Origin: Deltaproteobacteria bacterium
GTDB taxonomy: Bacteria; Desulfobacterota; Deferrimicrobia; Deferrimicrobiales; Deferrimicrobiaceae
NCBI GenBank assembly: GCA_003105225.1
Contig: PQAK01000151.1
Coordinates: 2,985 to 23,172, forward strand
DNA: 20,188 nt
Direction of reading: 5' to 3'
Below are positions 1 through 7,192 of this stretch, in pieces (the first letter of the stretch is position 1; each line of letters begins with the position of its first letter). The position numbers and the translations under genes are program-made. The notes beneath the pieces were generated by a model. The model was not told where the DNA came from. It was given only the letters and a program-made list of their open reading frames with translations, and ran no database searches.

Positions 1-630
1 CTGGGGTATGTCTACACCGAGGAATTCGCGGATGCGGTGAACGCGGTTGCAAGCGGCGCGTCCGCCTATTCCCCGCAGGAGATTCCCGCCGGGTGGAAAT
101 CCGCGGCGGCCGAATGGCGGGCATACATCGCCGCGCACCCGGCGGGGGGAGCCGGGACGATGCAAACGACTGCCGCGGCAGGCCTCCAGGGAGGGATGAC
201 CGCGGACCCGTATCTCAGCAAGGATGCCTGCAGCCCCGCGCTTCTCTACCTGGCATCGCTGCAGTATCGCTCCAGGGTGGGGGGGCAGGGCGTGACCCCG
301 GTCTTCCCGCGCATCGTGAAGGCGGGCGTGATGGAACTCGGCACGCAGGTCGCCGCCAAGAACCGGATGGCCGCGACCTATGCGAAACGCGGCGCCCTCA
401 TCGGGGAAAAGATCGCGGATGCGGAACGGATGGGCGCCAGGGATTGCACGCCGAGCGAGCTTGCGCGCGCCAAGGCGGAGCTGGACCGCGCACGAAGCGA
501 TGCGACCGGAATCCGCAGCGGCATCCAGGAGACCGATGCGTCCTTCGCCAGGGCCGAGCGGATCGCCGATGCCCTGCTGGCGAACCGGCAGTTCGCTTCC
601 CAGAAGGGGATCAAGTGCTATCCGGAGTGA
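1..630 (+). CDS. Hypothetical helical protein, 5' end outside window
   Basis: The reading frame is open from the first base, so this is the last 209 residues of a longer protein; the internal GTG at 37 is probably not the true start. The C-terminal half is rich in Ala, Arg, Glu and Lys and looks helical or coiled-coil. It contains a C-T-P-S-E-L-A-R-A-K-A-E-L-type segment followed by a second helix with R-A-E-R-I-A-D-A. That pattern resembles the DUF4398-type periplasmic helical repeats seen beside OmpA-like proteins, but I would not assign it to that family. Two or three cysteines are present, with no recognisable catalytic motif. It converges on the minus-strand Crp-1 gene, with about 30 bp between the stop codons. 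Function is unknown. Confidence 0.6.
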   Translation: MGYVYTEEFADAVNAVASGASAYSPQEIPAGWKSAAAEWRAYIAAHPAGGAGTMQTTAAAGLQGGMTADPYLSKDACSPALLYLASLQYRSRVGGQGVTPVFPRIVKAGVMELGTQVAAKNRMAATYAKRGALIGEKIADAERMGARDCTPSELARAKAELDRARSDATGIRSGIQETDASFARAERIADALLANRQFASQKGIKCYPE

Positions 631-646
631 GCGGGTCCGGATCCGC
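631..646. terminator. Possible short hairpin between convergent genes
   Basis: GCGGGTCC and GGATCCGC form a near-perfect inverted repeat directly after the stop of the partial gene and before the end of crp-1. There is no T-run and almost no loop, so termination activity is doubtful. Confidence 0.2.
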
Positions 647-661
647 GGGGTGGCAGGGGGG

Positions 662-1345
662 TCAGGCGTTCTTGACGCGAACATAGTCGCGCAGGCGCGC
701 GCGGTTCACGACAAGGGTCCTGCCCTCCCGGCGGATCAGGCCCATCTCCTCGAACTTGTGGAGCTGGATGGTGACGGTCTCGCGGGCGACCCCGACCAGG
801 TTCGCAAGGTCCTCGTGCGTCAGCTTCAAGGCGATCCGGGTCCCCGTCCCGGCGTCCTCTCCGATGTCCTCCGCGAGATGGAGGAGCTCCTTGGCCAGCC
901 GGTGGAACGCCCAGGCGTGGATCAGTCCCGCGAACTCCCGCTCCACCTGCATCAGGCGGCTGGAAAGCAGTTTCGCATAGTTCGCCGCGAAGACCGGGCA
1001 GGCCGGCAGGATCTCCAGGAAATGGTTCCGGGACAGGACGTCCGCCGCGACATCCGTCATCGCGATCGCGGTGAACGGCCGCATCCCCTCCACCAGGAGC
1101 AGTTCCCCGAAGACGTCCTCCGGACGAAGGATATGCAGGATCGTCTCCGTCCCGGCATCCGAGAGGGATACGAGCTTGACCAGCCCTTTCCGGACGATGA
1201 ACAGGGAATCCCCCGGACCTCCCTCGTAAAAAAGGGCGGTATTGCGCGGGTACAGCTTCGGGGCGAGGTACCCGGCGATCTTCCGGAACTCCGCGTCCGG
1301 GATCGCGTGGAACAGCTCTCCGGCGGTCTGGAAGGGCAGCGGCAC
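662..1345 (-). CDS. Crp/Fnr-family transcriptional regulator (Crp-1)
   Basis: A 227-residue regulator with an N-terminal cyclic-nucleotide-binding-like beta-barrel (about residues 10-120, with F-G-E-L at 79-82), a dimer helix (about 120-155) and a C-terminal winged helix-turn-helix (about 165-227). The recognition helix reads R-E-T-V-T-I-Q, with R188-E189 matching E. coli CRP R180-E181, the residues that read GTGA half-sites. The cAMP pocket is not canonical: R-P-F-T-A replaces R-S-A, so cAMP is unlikely to be the ligand. There is no N-terminal Cys cluster, so it is not an FNR-type Fe-S sensor. The start is GTG, with no clear Shine-Dalgarno and a TAGAAT hexamer 6 nt upstream, so the mRNA may be leaderless. 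It lies downstream of S1 on the same strand. Function: DNA-binding regulator with unknown signal. Confidence 0.93.
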   Translation of the reverse strand: MPLPFQTAGELFHAIPDAEFRKIAGYLAPKLYPRNTALFYEGGPGDSLFIVRKGLVKLVSLSDAGTETILHILRPEDVFGELLLVEGMRPFTAIAMTDVAADVLSRNHFLEILPACPVFAANYAKLLSSRLMQVEREFAGLIHAWAFHRLAKELLHLAEDIGEDAGTGTRIALKLTHEDLANLVGVARETVTIQLHKFEEMGLIRREGRTLVVNRARLRDYVRVKNA

Positions 1346-1351
1346 GTTCCC

Positions 1352-1380
1352 ATTCTAATCTTCCCGGCCCGCGGATTCCA
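1352..1380 (-). promoter_or_regulatory. Candidate crp-1 promoter (leaderless type)
   Basis: On the minus strand, TAGAAT (1357-1352) lies exactly 6 nt before the GTG start codon, so the expected +1 falls on the first base of the start codon. The -35 at 17 bp spacing (TGGAAT, 1380-1375) matches only half of the consensus. Confidence 0.4.
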
Positions 1381-1426
1381 TCTCCGCGACGTCCGGAGAA
1401 ACGGAAGCAGTGCGAAGGGCAGGACT

Positions 1427-1472
1427 CGGGGGGGCCGGATCGCGCATGCGCGGGGGAAGCCCGGGCCCCCCG
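1427..1472 (-). terminator. GC hairpin downstream of S1
   Basis: CGGGGGGCC-type bases at 1427-1436 pair with GGCCCCCCG at 1464-1472, and the loop contains the GCGCATGCGC palindrome. The hairpin sits just past the S1 stop and before crp-1, so it may separate the two transcripts. It lacks a T-tail. Confidence 0.4.
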
Positions 1473-1479
1473 CAAACCT

Positions 1480-1692
1480 TCAGGCGGCGAGCCGCACCCT
1501 CTCCTCGACCGGAGGAGCGGCCTCAAGGGTTCCGATGATCGGCGACTCCGCCCAAAATATCCGGGCGCCCGCCCTTTCCTCTTCCGCCATGCCGGCAAGA
1601 AGGAGGCCGGCGCCGACGGCGATCAGCGCCAAGAGGGCGGTATAGGCTACGCCGAATCCCACGACCAGGGTCTCGAAGTAGATGCCTTCCAT
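1480..1692 (-). CDS. Small single-pass membrane protein S1 (FWAESP family)
   Basis: A 70-residue protein, one of four paralogs in this window. I chose the ATG at 1692 over the GTG at 1701 because the other family members also begin M-E-G or M-E-I, and a GGGGGTGA Shine-Dalgarno precedes it. Order: short N-terminus, one hydrophobic helix (about 10-33), then G-M-A-E-E-E, then F-W-A-E-S-P (46-51), a Pro/Glu-rich tail and the C-terminus R-L-A-A. Strong conservation outside the membrane helix argues for a specific partner. A CRP-type operator lies about 42 bp upstream of the predicted transcription start. No known family is recognised. A small respiratory-complex subunit or a stress-responsive membrane peptide are possibilities, both inferred. 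Confidence 0.8.
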   Translation of the reverse strand: MEGIYFETLVVGFGVAYTALLALIAVGAGLLLAGMAEEERAGARIFWAESPIIGTLEAAPPVEERVRLAA

Positions 1693-1716
1693 GATGCTCA
1701 CCCCCTTTCCGAAACC

Positions 1717-1760
1717 AGTGTAATCCGGAGCGGGGGGGCGATTCCGTGAGGTACTTCACA
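1717..1760 (-). promoter_or_regulatory. S1 promoter with CRP-type operator
   Basis: The plus strand reads CGTGA-GGTACT-TCACA at 1745-1760, a near-perfect TGTGA-N6-TCACA palindrome. On the minus strand a TACACT -10 hexamer lies at 1722-1717. The operator centre (1752.5) is about 42.5 bp upstream of the predicted start (1710), close to the class II activator position. Confidence 0.6.
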
Positions 1761-1761
1761 A

Positions 1762-1784
1762 TTCCGGATTCGCGGGATCCGGAA
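1762..1784 (-). terminator. Possible mlaA terminator hairpin
   Basis: TTCCGGAT (1762-1769) and ATCCGGAA (1777-1784) form a perfect 8-bp stem with a 7-nt loop, just downstream of the mlaA stop and just upstream of the S1 operator. There is only a short T-stretch after it. Confidence 0.4.
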
Positions 1785-1791
1785 GACCCGT

Positions 1792-2532
1792 CTACCGGAC
1801 CTTTCTTCCCCGGTGCTGGATGTAGGCATCCCTCAGGGCGGCGTAAGGATCGACCGACGATTTCTTCAGGTCTTCGTAATCGCCGATCCGTAACGAAACC
1901 TCGTTCTCCGTTTTGTACGCCTTTATGGCAAGAACGGTCCAGGCGCCGTCCACGTAATTGACCGGGTCCAGGAAGGCGTCTCCCGCAAGGCCGACGGAGT
2001 CCCGCAGGCTGGAGGGCCCGAGGAGCGGCAGGACGATGTAGACCCCGTGCCCCAGGCCGTACGATCCCAGCGTCCGCCCCAGGTCCCCGTCGCGCCGTTC
2101 GATGTGGAAATCCTTCCTTGCGACGTCGAAAAGCCCCGCGAACCCGATGGTCGAATTGATCGTGAAGCGGAGCAGTTCGGTGCCGGAATTCCGGAGCTTT
2201 CCCTGGAGCAGGTGGTTCACCAGCCGGATGGGCATCGCCAGGTTCGAGAAGAAGTTCCGCACGCAGACGCGCGCCGTCTCCGGGACGACCGCGCCGTACC
2301 CTCGCGCGACCGGCTTCATCACCCAGAAATACGCCTTGTCGTTGAACACGAAAATTGCCCGGTTGACCGGCTCGAGCGGATCGCGGACGACGGGCGATGG
2401 AGCCGCGTCGGCCGGAGATCCTTCGGAATCCGGATCCGGAACCGGAGGGGGCGGGCCGGCTCCCCTTGCAACCCCCGACAGCAGGAGAATACCGGCCAGC
2501 ACGGCAAGCGGAGTCAGGTGGTGTCTGCGCAT
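1792..2532 (-). CDS. mlaA: MlaA/VacJ family outer-membrane lipid asymmetry protein
   Basis: 246 residues from the chosen ATG. The reading frame extends further upstream, but this start gives a signal peptide (M-R-R then a hydrophobic core, ending near V-A-R-G-A). The VacJ domain starts at D-P-L-E-P-V-N-R and continues with N-F-F-S-N-L and G-R-T-L-G-S-Y-G, all typical of MlaA. In the Mla pathway this protein removes mislocalised phospholipid from the outer leaflet of the outer membrane and passes it to MlaC. It is divergent from mlaE-F-D-C, which supports the role. Oddity: there is no lipobox cysteine in the signal region, although E. coli MlaA is a lipoprotein. An SD-like GGAAGGAG sits about 20 nt upstream of the ATG, so the start is not certain. 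Confidence 0.92.
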   Translation of the reverse strand: MRRHHLTPLAVLAGILLLSGVARGAGPPPPVPDPDSEGSPADAAPSPVVRDPLEPVNRAIFVFNDKAYFWVMKPVARGYGAVVPETARVCVRNFFSNLAMPIRLVNHLLQGKLRNSGTELLRFTINSTIGFAGLFDVARKDFHIERRDGDLGRTLGSYGLGHGVYIVLPLLGPSSLRDSVGLAGDAFLDPVNYVDGAWTVLAIKAYKTENEVSLRIGDYEDLKKSSVDPYAALRDAYIQHRGRKVR

Positions 2533-2644
2533 GTCGATTCGCCCAGGGAGCAACTCCTTCCCGAAAAACTTATCTAATTGAAAGGTTTTCCTTATTGGAT
2601 GGATCAAACCTGCATTCGGGTGCGGGAGAGAGGTGGCGGCGAGG

Positions 2645-3415
2645 ATGCTGGCGCTTGCGGAGGCGATCGGAACCCGGGTGCTTCGGAAGATCCGGGCGAT
2701 GGGAGGGATGACGATCTTTCTCTGGGCGTCCCTCTCCAGCGCGGTGGCTCCCCCCGTTCCGCTCCGCCACGTCGTGAAACAGGTCCACTTCATCGGCGTC
2801 AAGTCGCTGTTCGTCATCGTTCTTACCGCTTCGTTCACCGGCATGGTGCTGGGGCTGCAGGGGTATTACACCCTCCGCAAGTTCGCCGCCGAGGGGTTGC
2901 TCGGGTCCGCGGTGGCCCTGTCGCTCATCCGGGAACTGGGCCCGGTGCTCTCCGCCCTCATGGTGACCGGCAGGGCCGGGTCCGCCCTTACCGCGGAGAT
3001 CGGGATCATGCGGATCGGGGAACAGATCGACGCGCTGGAAACGATGGGGATCGACCCGATCCGGCACCTGGTCTCCCCGAGGATGCTCGGCGCCCTGGTT
3101 TCCGTGCCGCTGCTCGCCTCGATCTTCGACGTCATCGGGATCCTCGGGGGGTACCTCGTGGGGGTGAAGCTCCTGGGGTTGAACCAGGGGGTCTACTTCG
3201 GCCAGATGGAAGCCAGCGTGATGCTCAAGGACGTATCGGACGGCCTCCTGAAATCGATCGCCTTCGGCCTGATCATCTCGTGGGTCTGCACCTTCAAGGG
3301 GTATCACACCGCAAGGGGGGCGGAAGGGGTGAGCCAGTCCACGACCTCGGCGGTGGTCCTCTCGTCGGTCCTGGTCCTGATCGGGGATTACCTCCTGACG
3401 TCGGTGCTGCTATGA
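2645..3415 (+). CDS. mlaE: MlaE/YrbE-type ABC transporter permease
   Basis: 256 residues with about five or six hydrophobic helices. The family signature region is clear: F-T-G-M-V-L-G-L-Q, then R-E-L-G-P-V-L-S-A-L-M-V-T-G-R-A-G-S, then E-I-G-x-M-R-I-G-E-Q-I-D-A-L. It is the inner-membrane permease of the Mla phospholipid transporter, dimerising and coupling to MlaF. I prefer the ATG at 2645, which has AGAGGTG 9 nt upstream; an in-frame GTG at 2633 is the alternative. The stop overlaps the mlaF start (ATGA). The 110-bp gap to divergent mlaA is AT-rich compared with its surroundings and probably holds both promoters, but I cannot assign hexamers reliably. Confidence 0.95.
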   Translation: MLALAEAIGTRVLRKIRAMGGMTIFLWASLSSAVAPPVPLRHVVKQVHFIGVKSLFVIVLTASFTGMVLGLQGYYTLRKFAAEGLLGSAVALSLIRELGPVLSALMVTGRAGSALTAEIGIMRIGEQIDALETMGIDPIRHLVSPRMLGALVSVPLLASIFDVIGILGGYLVGVKLLGLNQGVYFGQMEASVMLKDVSDGLLKSIAFGLIISWVCTFKGYHTARGAEGVSQSTTSAVVLSSVLVLIGDYLLTSVLL

Positions 3416-4227
3416 CGGAAAACGATTGGGTCTGCCGCCCGTGCGGACTCGAAAAGCTTCCCGAGCCGCAAGGCGGACCGGCGATCCGGCTGGTGGATCT
3501 CGTGAAGGCGCTCGACGGGAAAAAAGTCCTGGACGGCATCGACCTGGATATCCCGCGGCAGCGGATCACCGCCGTCATCGGCCTCTCCGGCGCCGGCAAG
3601 AGCGTCATGCTCAAGCACATGATCGGGCTGGAACGGCCCGACGCCGGCCGGGTCCTCGTCGACGGCGTGGACCTGACGCGGCTCTCTCGGCCGGAGCTCT
3701 ACCGGATCCGCCGGCGTTTCGGGATGCTCTTCCAGGGCGGAGCCCTGTTCGACTCGCTCGACGTATTCGAAAACGTGGCGTTCCCGCTGCGCGAGAAGAC
3801 CGCCCTCGGCGAAGCGGAGATCCGGGAACGGGTCCATATGCGCCTGGCGCAGGTGGGTCTCGAAGGAGCCGGGGAGAAGTTTCCCGACGAACTGAGCGGA
3901 GGAATGGTGCGCAGGGCGGCGCTGGCCCGCGCGATGGTGATGGACCCGGAAATCCTCCTCCTCGACGAGCCGACCACGGGTCTCGACCCGATCATCCGGA
4001 ACTCCATCCTGAGCCTGATCTGCCACATGTACCACCAACACTGCTTCACGATGGTGATGATCAGCCACGACATCCCCGACATCTTCTGCTGGAGCCACCA
4101 CGTGGTGGTCCTGCACGACGGGAAGGTGGTCCTGTCGGCGCCGGCGGAGGAGGTGTTCCGTTCCTCCGATCCCTTCGTGCGGCAGCTCATCCACGGAGAC
4201 ATCGCCGGTCCCGTCCACCTGATGTAG
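3412..4227 (+). CDS. mlaF: MlaF-type ABC transporter ATPase
   Basis: 271 residues. Walker A G-L-S-G-A-G-K-S at 57-64, ABC signature L-S-G-G-M at 161-165, Walker B I-L-L-L-D-E-P around D185-E186, and the switch H in I-S-H-D. This is the ATPase that powers Mla phospholipid transport. It overlaps mlaE by 4 bp and is followed by mlaD after 9 bp. Unusual: an N-terminal extension of roughly 25 residues before the ABC domain carries a C-x-x-C pair (C8, C11), which E. coli MlaF lacks as far as I recall. Confidence 0.95.
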   Translation: MTENDWVCRPCGLEKLPEPQGGPAIRLVDLVKALDGKKVLDGIDLDIPRQRITAVIGLSGAGKSVMLKHMIGLERPDAGRVLVDGVDLTRLSRPELYRIRRRFGMLFQGGALFDSLDVFENVAFPLREKTALGEAEIRERVHMRLAQVGLEGAGEKFPDELSGGMVRRAALARAMVMDPEILLLDEPTTGLDPIIRNSILSLICHMYHQHCFTMVMISHDIPDIFCWSHHVVVLHDGKVVLSAPAEEVFRSSDPFVRQLIHGDIAGPVHLM

Positions 4228-4236
4228 GGAGGAGCC

Positions 4237-4680
4237 GTGAAGCGACTCAACGTGGAAACCGCCGTCGGCCTTTTCGTGATCGCCGGGATCCTCTGCCTCG
4301 CGTGGCTGTCCGTCAAGCTGGGGAAGCTGGAGTTCCTGGAGAGCGATACGGTCCCCGTGATCGCGGAATTTTCCTCCGTCTCGGGCCTCAAGGAGGGCGC
4401 CGCCGTGGAGATCGCCGGGGTGGAGGTGGGGAAGGTCGTCTCGATCGCCGAGAAGGATTACAAGGCGCGCGTGACGATGAAGCTCCGGAGCGGCATCCCC
4501 CTGCAGGAAGACGCCATCGCATCGATACGGACCCGCGGCCTCATCGGGGACAGGTACGTGAGCCTCACCCCGGGTGCATCCGACCGCCGGATCCCCCCGG
4601 GGGGGAGGATCCGGGAAACGGAGTCCGCGGTAGACCTGGAGGGCATCCTTGGCCAGTTCATCCATGGAAGCGCGAAGTAG
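4237..4680 (+). CDS. mlaD: MlaD-type MCE domain protein
   Basis: 147 residues starting at GTG with GGGAGGAG as the Shine-Dalgarno. A single N-terminal membrane helix (about 8-27) is followed by one MCE domain (about 38-115), with E-F-S-S-V-S-G-L-K-E-G-A-x-V-x-I-A-G-V-x-V-G-K-V and the G-D-R-Y-V-S-L-T-P-G motif. It forms the hexameric ring bound to MlaE and receives or delivers lipid on the periplasmic side. It is shorter than E. coli MlaD because the C-terminal tail is short. Its 3' end overlaps mlaC by 17 bp. Confidence 0.93.
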   Translation: MKRLNVETAVGLFVIAGILCLAWLSVKLGKLEFLESDTVPVIAEFSSVSGLKEGAAVEIAGVEVGKVVSIAEKDYKARVTMKLRSGIPLQEDAIASIRTRGLIGDRYVSLTPGASDRRIPPGGRIRETESAVDLEGILGQFIHGSAK

Positions 4681-5287
4681 AACGATCGCGGCCGCATGCC
4701 TCGTCGCGATGCTGCCGTGGCTCTTTCCGGCGGCCGCCGCGGCCGTACCCCCCTCTCCCACCGGCCAGATACGGGATACGATCGACCGGGTGATCCGGAT
4801 CCTCAACCGGCCGGAACTCAAGGCCAAGGAGAAACGCGCAGCGCGGCAGGAGCTGCTTCGCGCGGAGGTCCGCCCCGCGTTCGATTTCGGGGAGATGGCC
4901 AAGCGGTCGCTCGGCGTCCACTGGCGCAAGCGGACGCCGGAGGAGCGGGAGCGGTTCACCAAGCTGTACGCGGAGCTGCTGGAGAACACCTACCTGGGCA
5001 GGATCGAATCCTACAAAGGCGAGCGGATCCGCTACGTCGGGGAGAGCCTCGATCCCCCCTACGCCGTCGTGAAAACGGTGATCCTGACCTCCCGGGAGGA
5101 GGAGATCCCGCTGGATTACCGGCTGCTGCTGGAAGGGGACCGATGGAGGATCTATGACGTGGTCATCGAAGGGATCAGCCTGGTGAACAACTACCGCTCC
5201 CAGTTCGGCGGCATCCTCCAGAATTCCTCTTTCGACGAGCTGGTGAAGAAGCTGCGCGCCACCGTCCGGGAATCCGGCGGCGCCTGA
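4664..5287 (+). CDS. mlaC: MlaC/Ttg2D-type periplasmic phospholipid carrier
   Basis: 207 residues from the ATG at 4664 (an in-frame upstream ATG at 4649 lies deeper inside mlaD and is less likely). An N-terminal signal peptide ends near A-A-A-A-A. The mature part has the typical F-D-F-x-x-M-A-K-R-S-L-G-x-H-W, then T-P-E-E-R-E-R-F-T-K-L-Y-A-E-L-L, and late W-R-I-Y-D-V-V-I-E-G-I-S-L-V-N-N-Y-R. It shuttles phospholipid between the MlaA side and MlaFED. It is the last gene of the mlaEFDC operon. No STAS-domain mlaB is present here. Confidence 0.93.
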   Translation: MEARSRTIAAACLVAMLPWLFPAAAAAVPPSPTGQIRDTIDRVIRILNRPELKAKEKRAARQELLRAEVRPAFDFGEMAKRSLGVHWRKRTPEERERFTKLYAELLENTYLGRIESYKGERIRYVGESLDPPYAVVKTVILTSREEEIPLDYRLLLEGDRWRIYDVVIEGISLVNNYRSQFGGILQNSSFDELVKKLRATVRESGGA

Positions 5288-5331
5288 GGGTGGACGGCGC
5301 GGCGGGACCGTGGTAGTCGTTTAAAAAAAGC

Positions 5332-5343
5332 GAAGCATGCTTC
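5332..5343. repeat. 12-bp perfect palindrome upstream of the ChaN-like gene
   Basis: GAAGCATGCTTC lies in the 84-bp gap between mlaC and the next gene, just after an A-rich stretch (TTTAAAAAAAG at 5320-5330). It could be an operator or a weak hairpin; there is no direct evidence for either. Confidence 0.3.
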
Positions 5344-5371
5344 CGGCGCAGCGGAAACGAGGGGGAAGGGT

Positions 5372-6604
5372 ATGGCATCGATGCCGGGCCGCCTGCTCCT
5401 GGCGCTTGCGGCGGCTCTTTTCGCGGGATGCGCGGCGACCCGGGCCGTGTACGCGCCCGGGGGGGGGATGCCGTACCCGTTGAAGGAGCCACCGAAGGCG
5501 GAAGAGATCGTTCACGTTCCCACCGGGCTCCCGCTTTCCTTCGAGGGCGCGATGGACATGATCTCCGGGGCGCGCCTGGTCTGCATCGGGGAGACGCACG
5601 ACAACCTGCATGCCCACCGCGTCGAGCTCGGGATCCTCCGGGAGCTCTTCCGGCGGTACCCCGGGAAGGTGGCCGTCGGGATGGAGATGTTCCGCGAGCC
5701 GGACCAGGAGATCCTGGACCGGTGGACGAAGGGAGAGCTTTCGGAGTTCGAATTCCTGAAGATGACGAAATGGTACGAGAACTGGGGCTCCGATTTCGGC
5801 TATTACCGGGACATCCTCCGATTCGCCAGGGAGAACCGGATCGACGTGATCGCGCTCAACCCGTCGAGGGAGCTCCAGGCGGAGGTGCGGCGGTACGGGC
5901 TGGACAACGTGCCCGAGCGCCTGAAGGCGATGCTTCCCGATATCGGCCCGCCCGATCCGTACCAGCGCGCGGCGATGCAAGCGGTCTACGGCGCCCACCT
6001 GCACTCCGAGGGGGCGTTCGACGCTTTCTTCCGGGTGCAGCTGCTCTGGGAGGAGACGATGGCGGTGCGCGTCGTCGATTACCTGCGGAGCCCGCGGGGG
6101 GAGGGGAAGAAGATGGTGACGATCACCGGCGGCTGGCACGTGCGATACGGCTTCGGCATCCCGAAGAAGGCCATCCGGAGGATGCCGATGCCCTACGCGA
6201 TCGTGATGCCGGACGAGATCAGCATCCCGGAGGAGAAAAAGGACCGGATGATGGACATCGACCTTCCCCGCATCCCGCTGACGCCGGCGGATTTCGTGTG
6301 GTGGGTCCCGTACGAAGGGCTGGAAGGAAAGCAGGCGGTGCTGGGCGTCCGGCTCGCCGGAACGGACAACGAGGTCCTCGTGGAAGGCGTGACGCCGGGA
6401 TCCCCTGCGGAGAAGGCCGGGATCCGGAAAGGCGACCGCATCCTCTCCATCGACGGGCGCAAGGTGGAGGATGTCGCTGACGTCTTCCTTCTCGTCCGGG
6501 AGAAACGGCAGGGGGAGAAATCCTCGGTGTTGGTTCGCCGGGACGGTGCCGAGCACGAGTTTCGGGTCGTCTACGTTCCGGTTCACGGCAAGAAACCGCA
6601 CTGA
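5372..6604 (+). CDS. ChaN-like haem-binding lipoprotein with C-terminal PDZ domain
   Basis: 410 residues. The signal sequence ends in a lipobox L-F-A-G-C with Cys20, so this is a predicted lipoprotein. Residues about 55-290 match the ChaN/DUF399 fold: I-G-E-T-H-D-N (72-78), the G-M-E-M-F motif, I-A-L-N-P-S-R-E and I-T-G-G-W-H-V-R-Y-G. A PDZ domain follows (about 322-402), with G-V-T-P-G-S-P-A-E-K-A-G-I-x-K-G-D-R-I-L-S-I-D-G. ChaN proteins bind haem and are linked to iron uptake; a PDZ domain suggests binding of peptide C-termini or a scaffold role. The start ATG has GGGGGAAGGG upstream. It is followed 15 bp later by a sigma factor gene, probably in one operon. Exact function is not known. Confidence 0.88.
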   Translation: MASMPGRLLLALAAALFAGCAATRAVYAPGGGMPYPLKEPPKAEEIVHVPTGLPLSFEGAMDMISGARLVCIGETHDNLHAHRVELGILRELFRRYPGKVAVGMEMFREPDQEILDRWTKGELSEFEFLKMTKWYENWGSDFGYYRDILRFARENRIDVIALNPSRELQAEVRRYGLDNVPERLKAMLPDIGPPDPYQRAAMQAVYGAHLHSEGAFDAFFRVQLLWEETMAVRVVDYLRSPRGEGKKMVTITGGWHVRYGFGIPKKAIRRMPMPYAIVMPDEISIPEEKKDRMMDIDLPRIPLTPADFVWWVPYEGLEGKQAVLGVRLAGTDNEVLVEGVTPGSPAEKAGIRKGDRILSIDGRKVEDVADVFLLVREKRQGEKSSVLVRRDGAEHEFRVVYVPVHGKKPH

Positions 6605-6619
6605 GGCAGGGGCGCGACG

Positions 6620-7192
6620 TTGCCTGTCGATCCGTCGGTGTGGGTGGATCGGTACGGGGACTACCTGTTCCGGTATGCGGTGCTTCGCCTGAGGGACCGG
6701 TCACGGGCCGAGGACCTGGTCCAGGAGACGTTCCTCGCGGCGCTCAAGGGCCGGACCTCCTTTTCCGGCAGGTCGTCCGAGGGGACGTGGCTGGTCGGCA
6801 TCCTCAAGCACAAGATTCTCGATCACTTTCGCAGGCAGTCCCGGGAAATGCCCCTTACCGGGGGAGACGGTACGGACCCGCCGGGGGACGATCCGTTCAA
6901 TGCCGTCGGCCATTGGGTGGGAGGCCCGGCGGAATGGGGAGGCGATCCGGCGGACCTCTTCCGCCGGAAGGAATTCATCGAGCAGCTGACGAAATGCCTC
7001 TCCGGGTTAACCCCGGCCCATGCGAACGTCTTCATCCTCCGGGAGGTCGAGGGGGCGGACACGAAAGAGATCTGCAAGGAATTGGACGTAACGGAGACTA
7101 ATCTCTGGGTGATCCTGCACCGCGCGCGGATGCAGCTGCGCAAGTGCTTGGAAACCCGCTGGTTTCACGGAAACCCCGGGGGGGGATCGTGA
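6620..7192 (+). CDS. ECF-type RNA polymerase sigma-70 factor
   Basis: 190 residues. Region 2 (about 11-75) includes R-A-E-D-L-V-Q-E-T-F-L-A-A-L and T-W-L-V-G-I-L-K-H-K-I-L-D-H-F-R-R. A Gly/Pro/Asp-rich linker follows, then region 4 (about 118-170) with L-T-P-A-H-A-N-V-F-I-L-R-E-V-E-G and the helix-turn-helix I-C-K-E-L-D-V-T-E-T-N-L-W-V-I-L-H-R-A-R. There is no region 3, as expected for ECF factors. The start is probably TTG at 6620, with GGCAGGGG upstream. It directs polymerase to an alternative promoter set that cannot be read from here. The stop overlaps the next start (TGATG), so it is translationally coupled to the putative anti-sigma. Confidence 0.93.
   Translation: MPVDPSVWVDRYGDYLFRYAVLRLRDRSRAEDLVQETFLAALKGRTSFSGRSSEGTWLVGILKHKILDHFRRQSREMPLTGGDGTDPPGDDPFNAVGHWVGGPAEWGGDPADLFRRKEFIEQLTKCLSGLTPAHANVFILREVEGADTKEICKELDVTETNLWVILHRARMQLRKCLETRWFHGNPGGGS

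Noticed and set aside
2577..2592. ATTGAAAGGTTTTCCT upstream of mlaE, similar to the local operator core.
   Set aside because: It matches only 11 of 16 positions of the best operator, has no palindromic second half, and I cannot place a -10 at the proper distance.
3388..4989. A 533-codon open frame on the minus strand across mlaF, mlaD and mlaC.
   Set aside because: It is a shadow of the GC-rich mla operon: low-complexity composition, no family motifs, and the plus-strand genes carry clear ABC, MCE and MlaC motifs.
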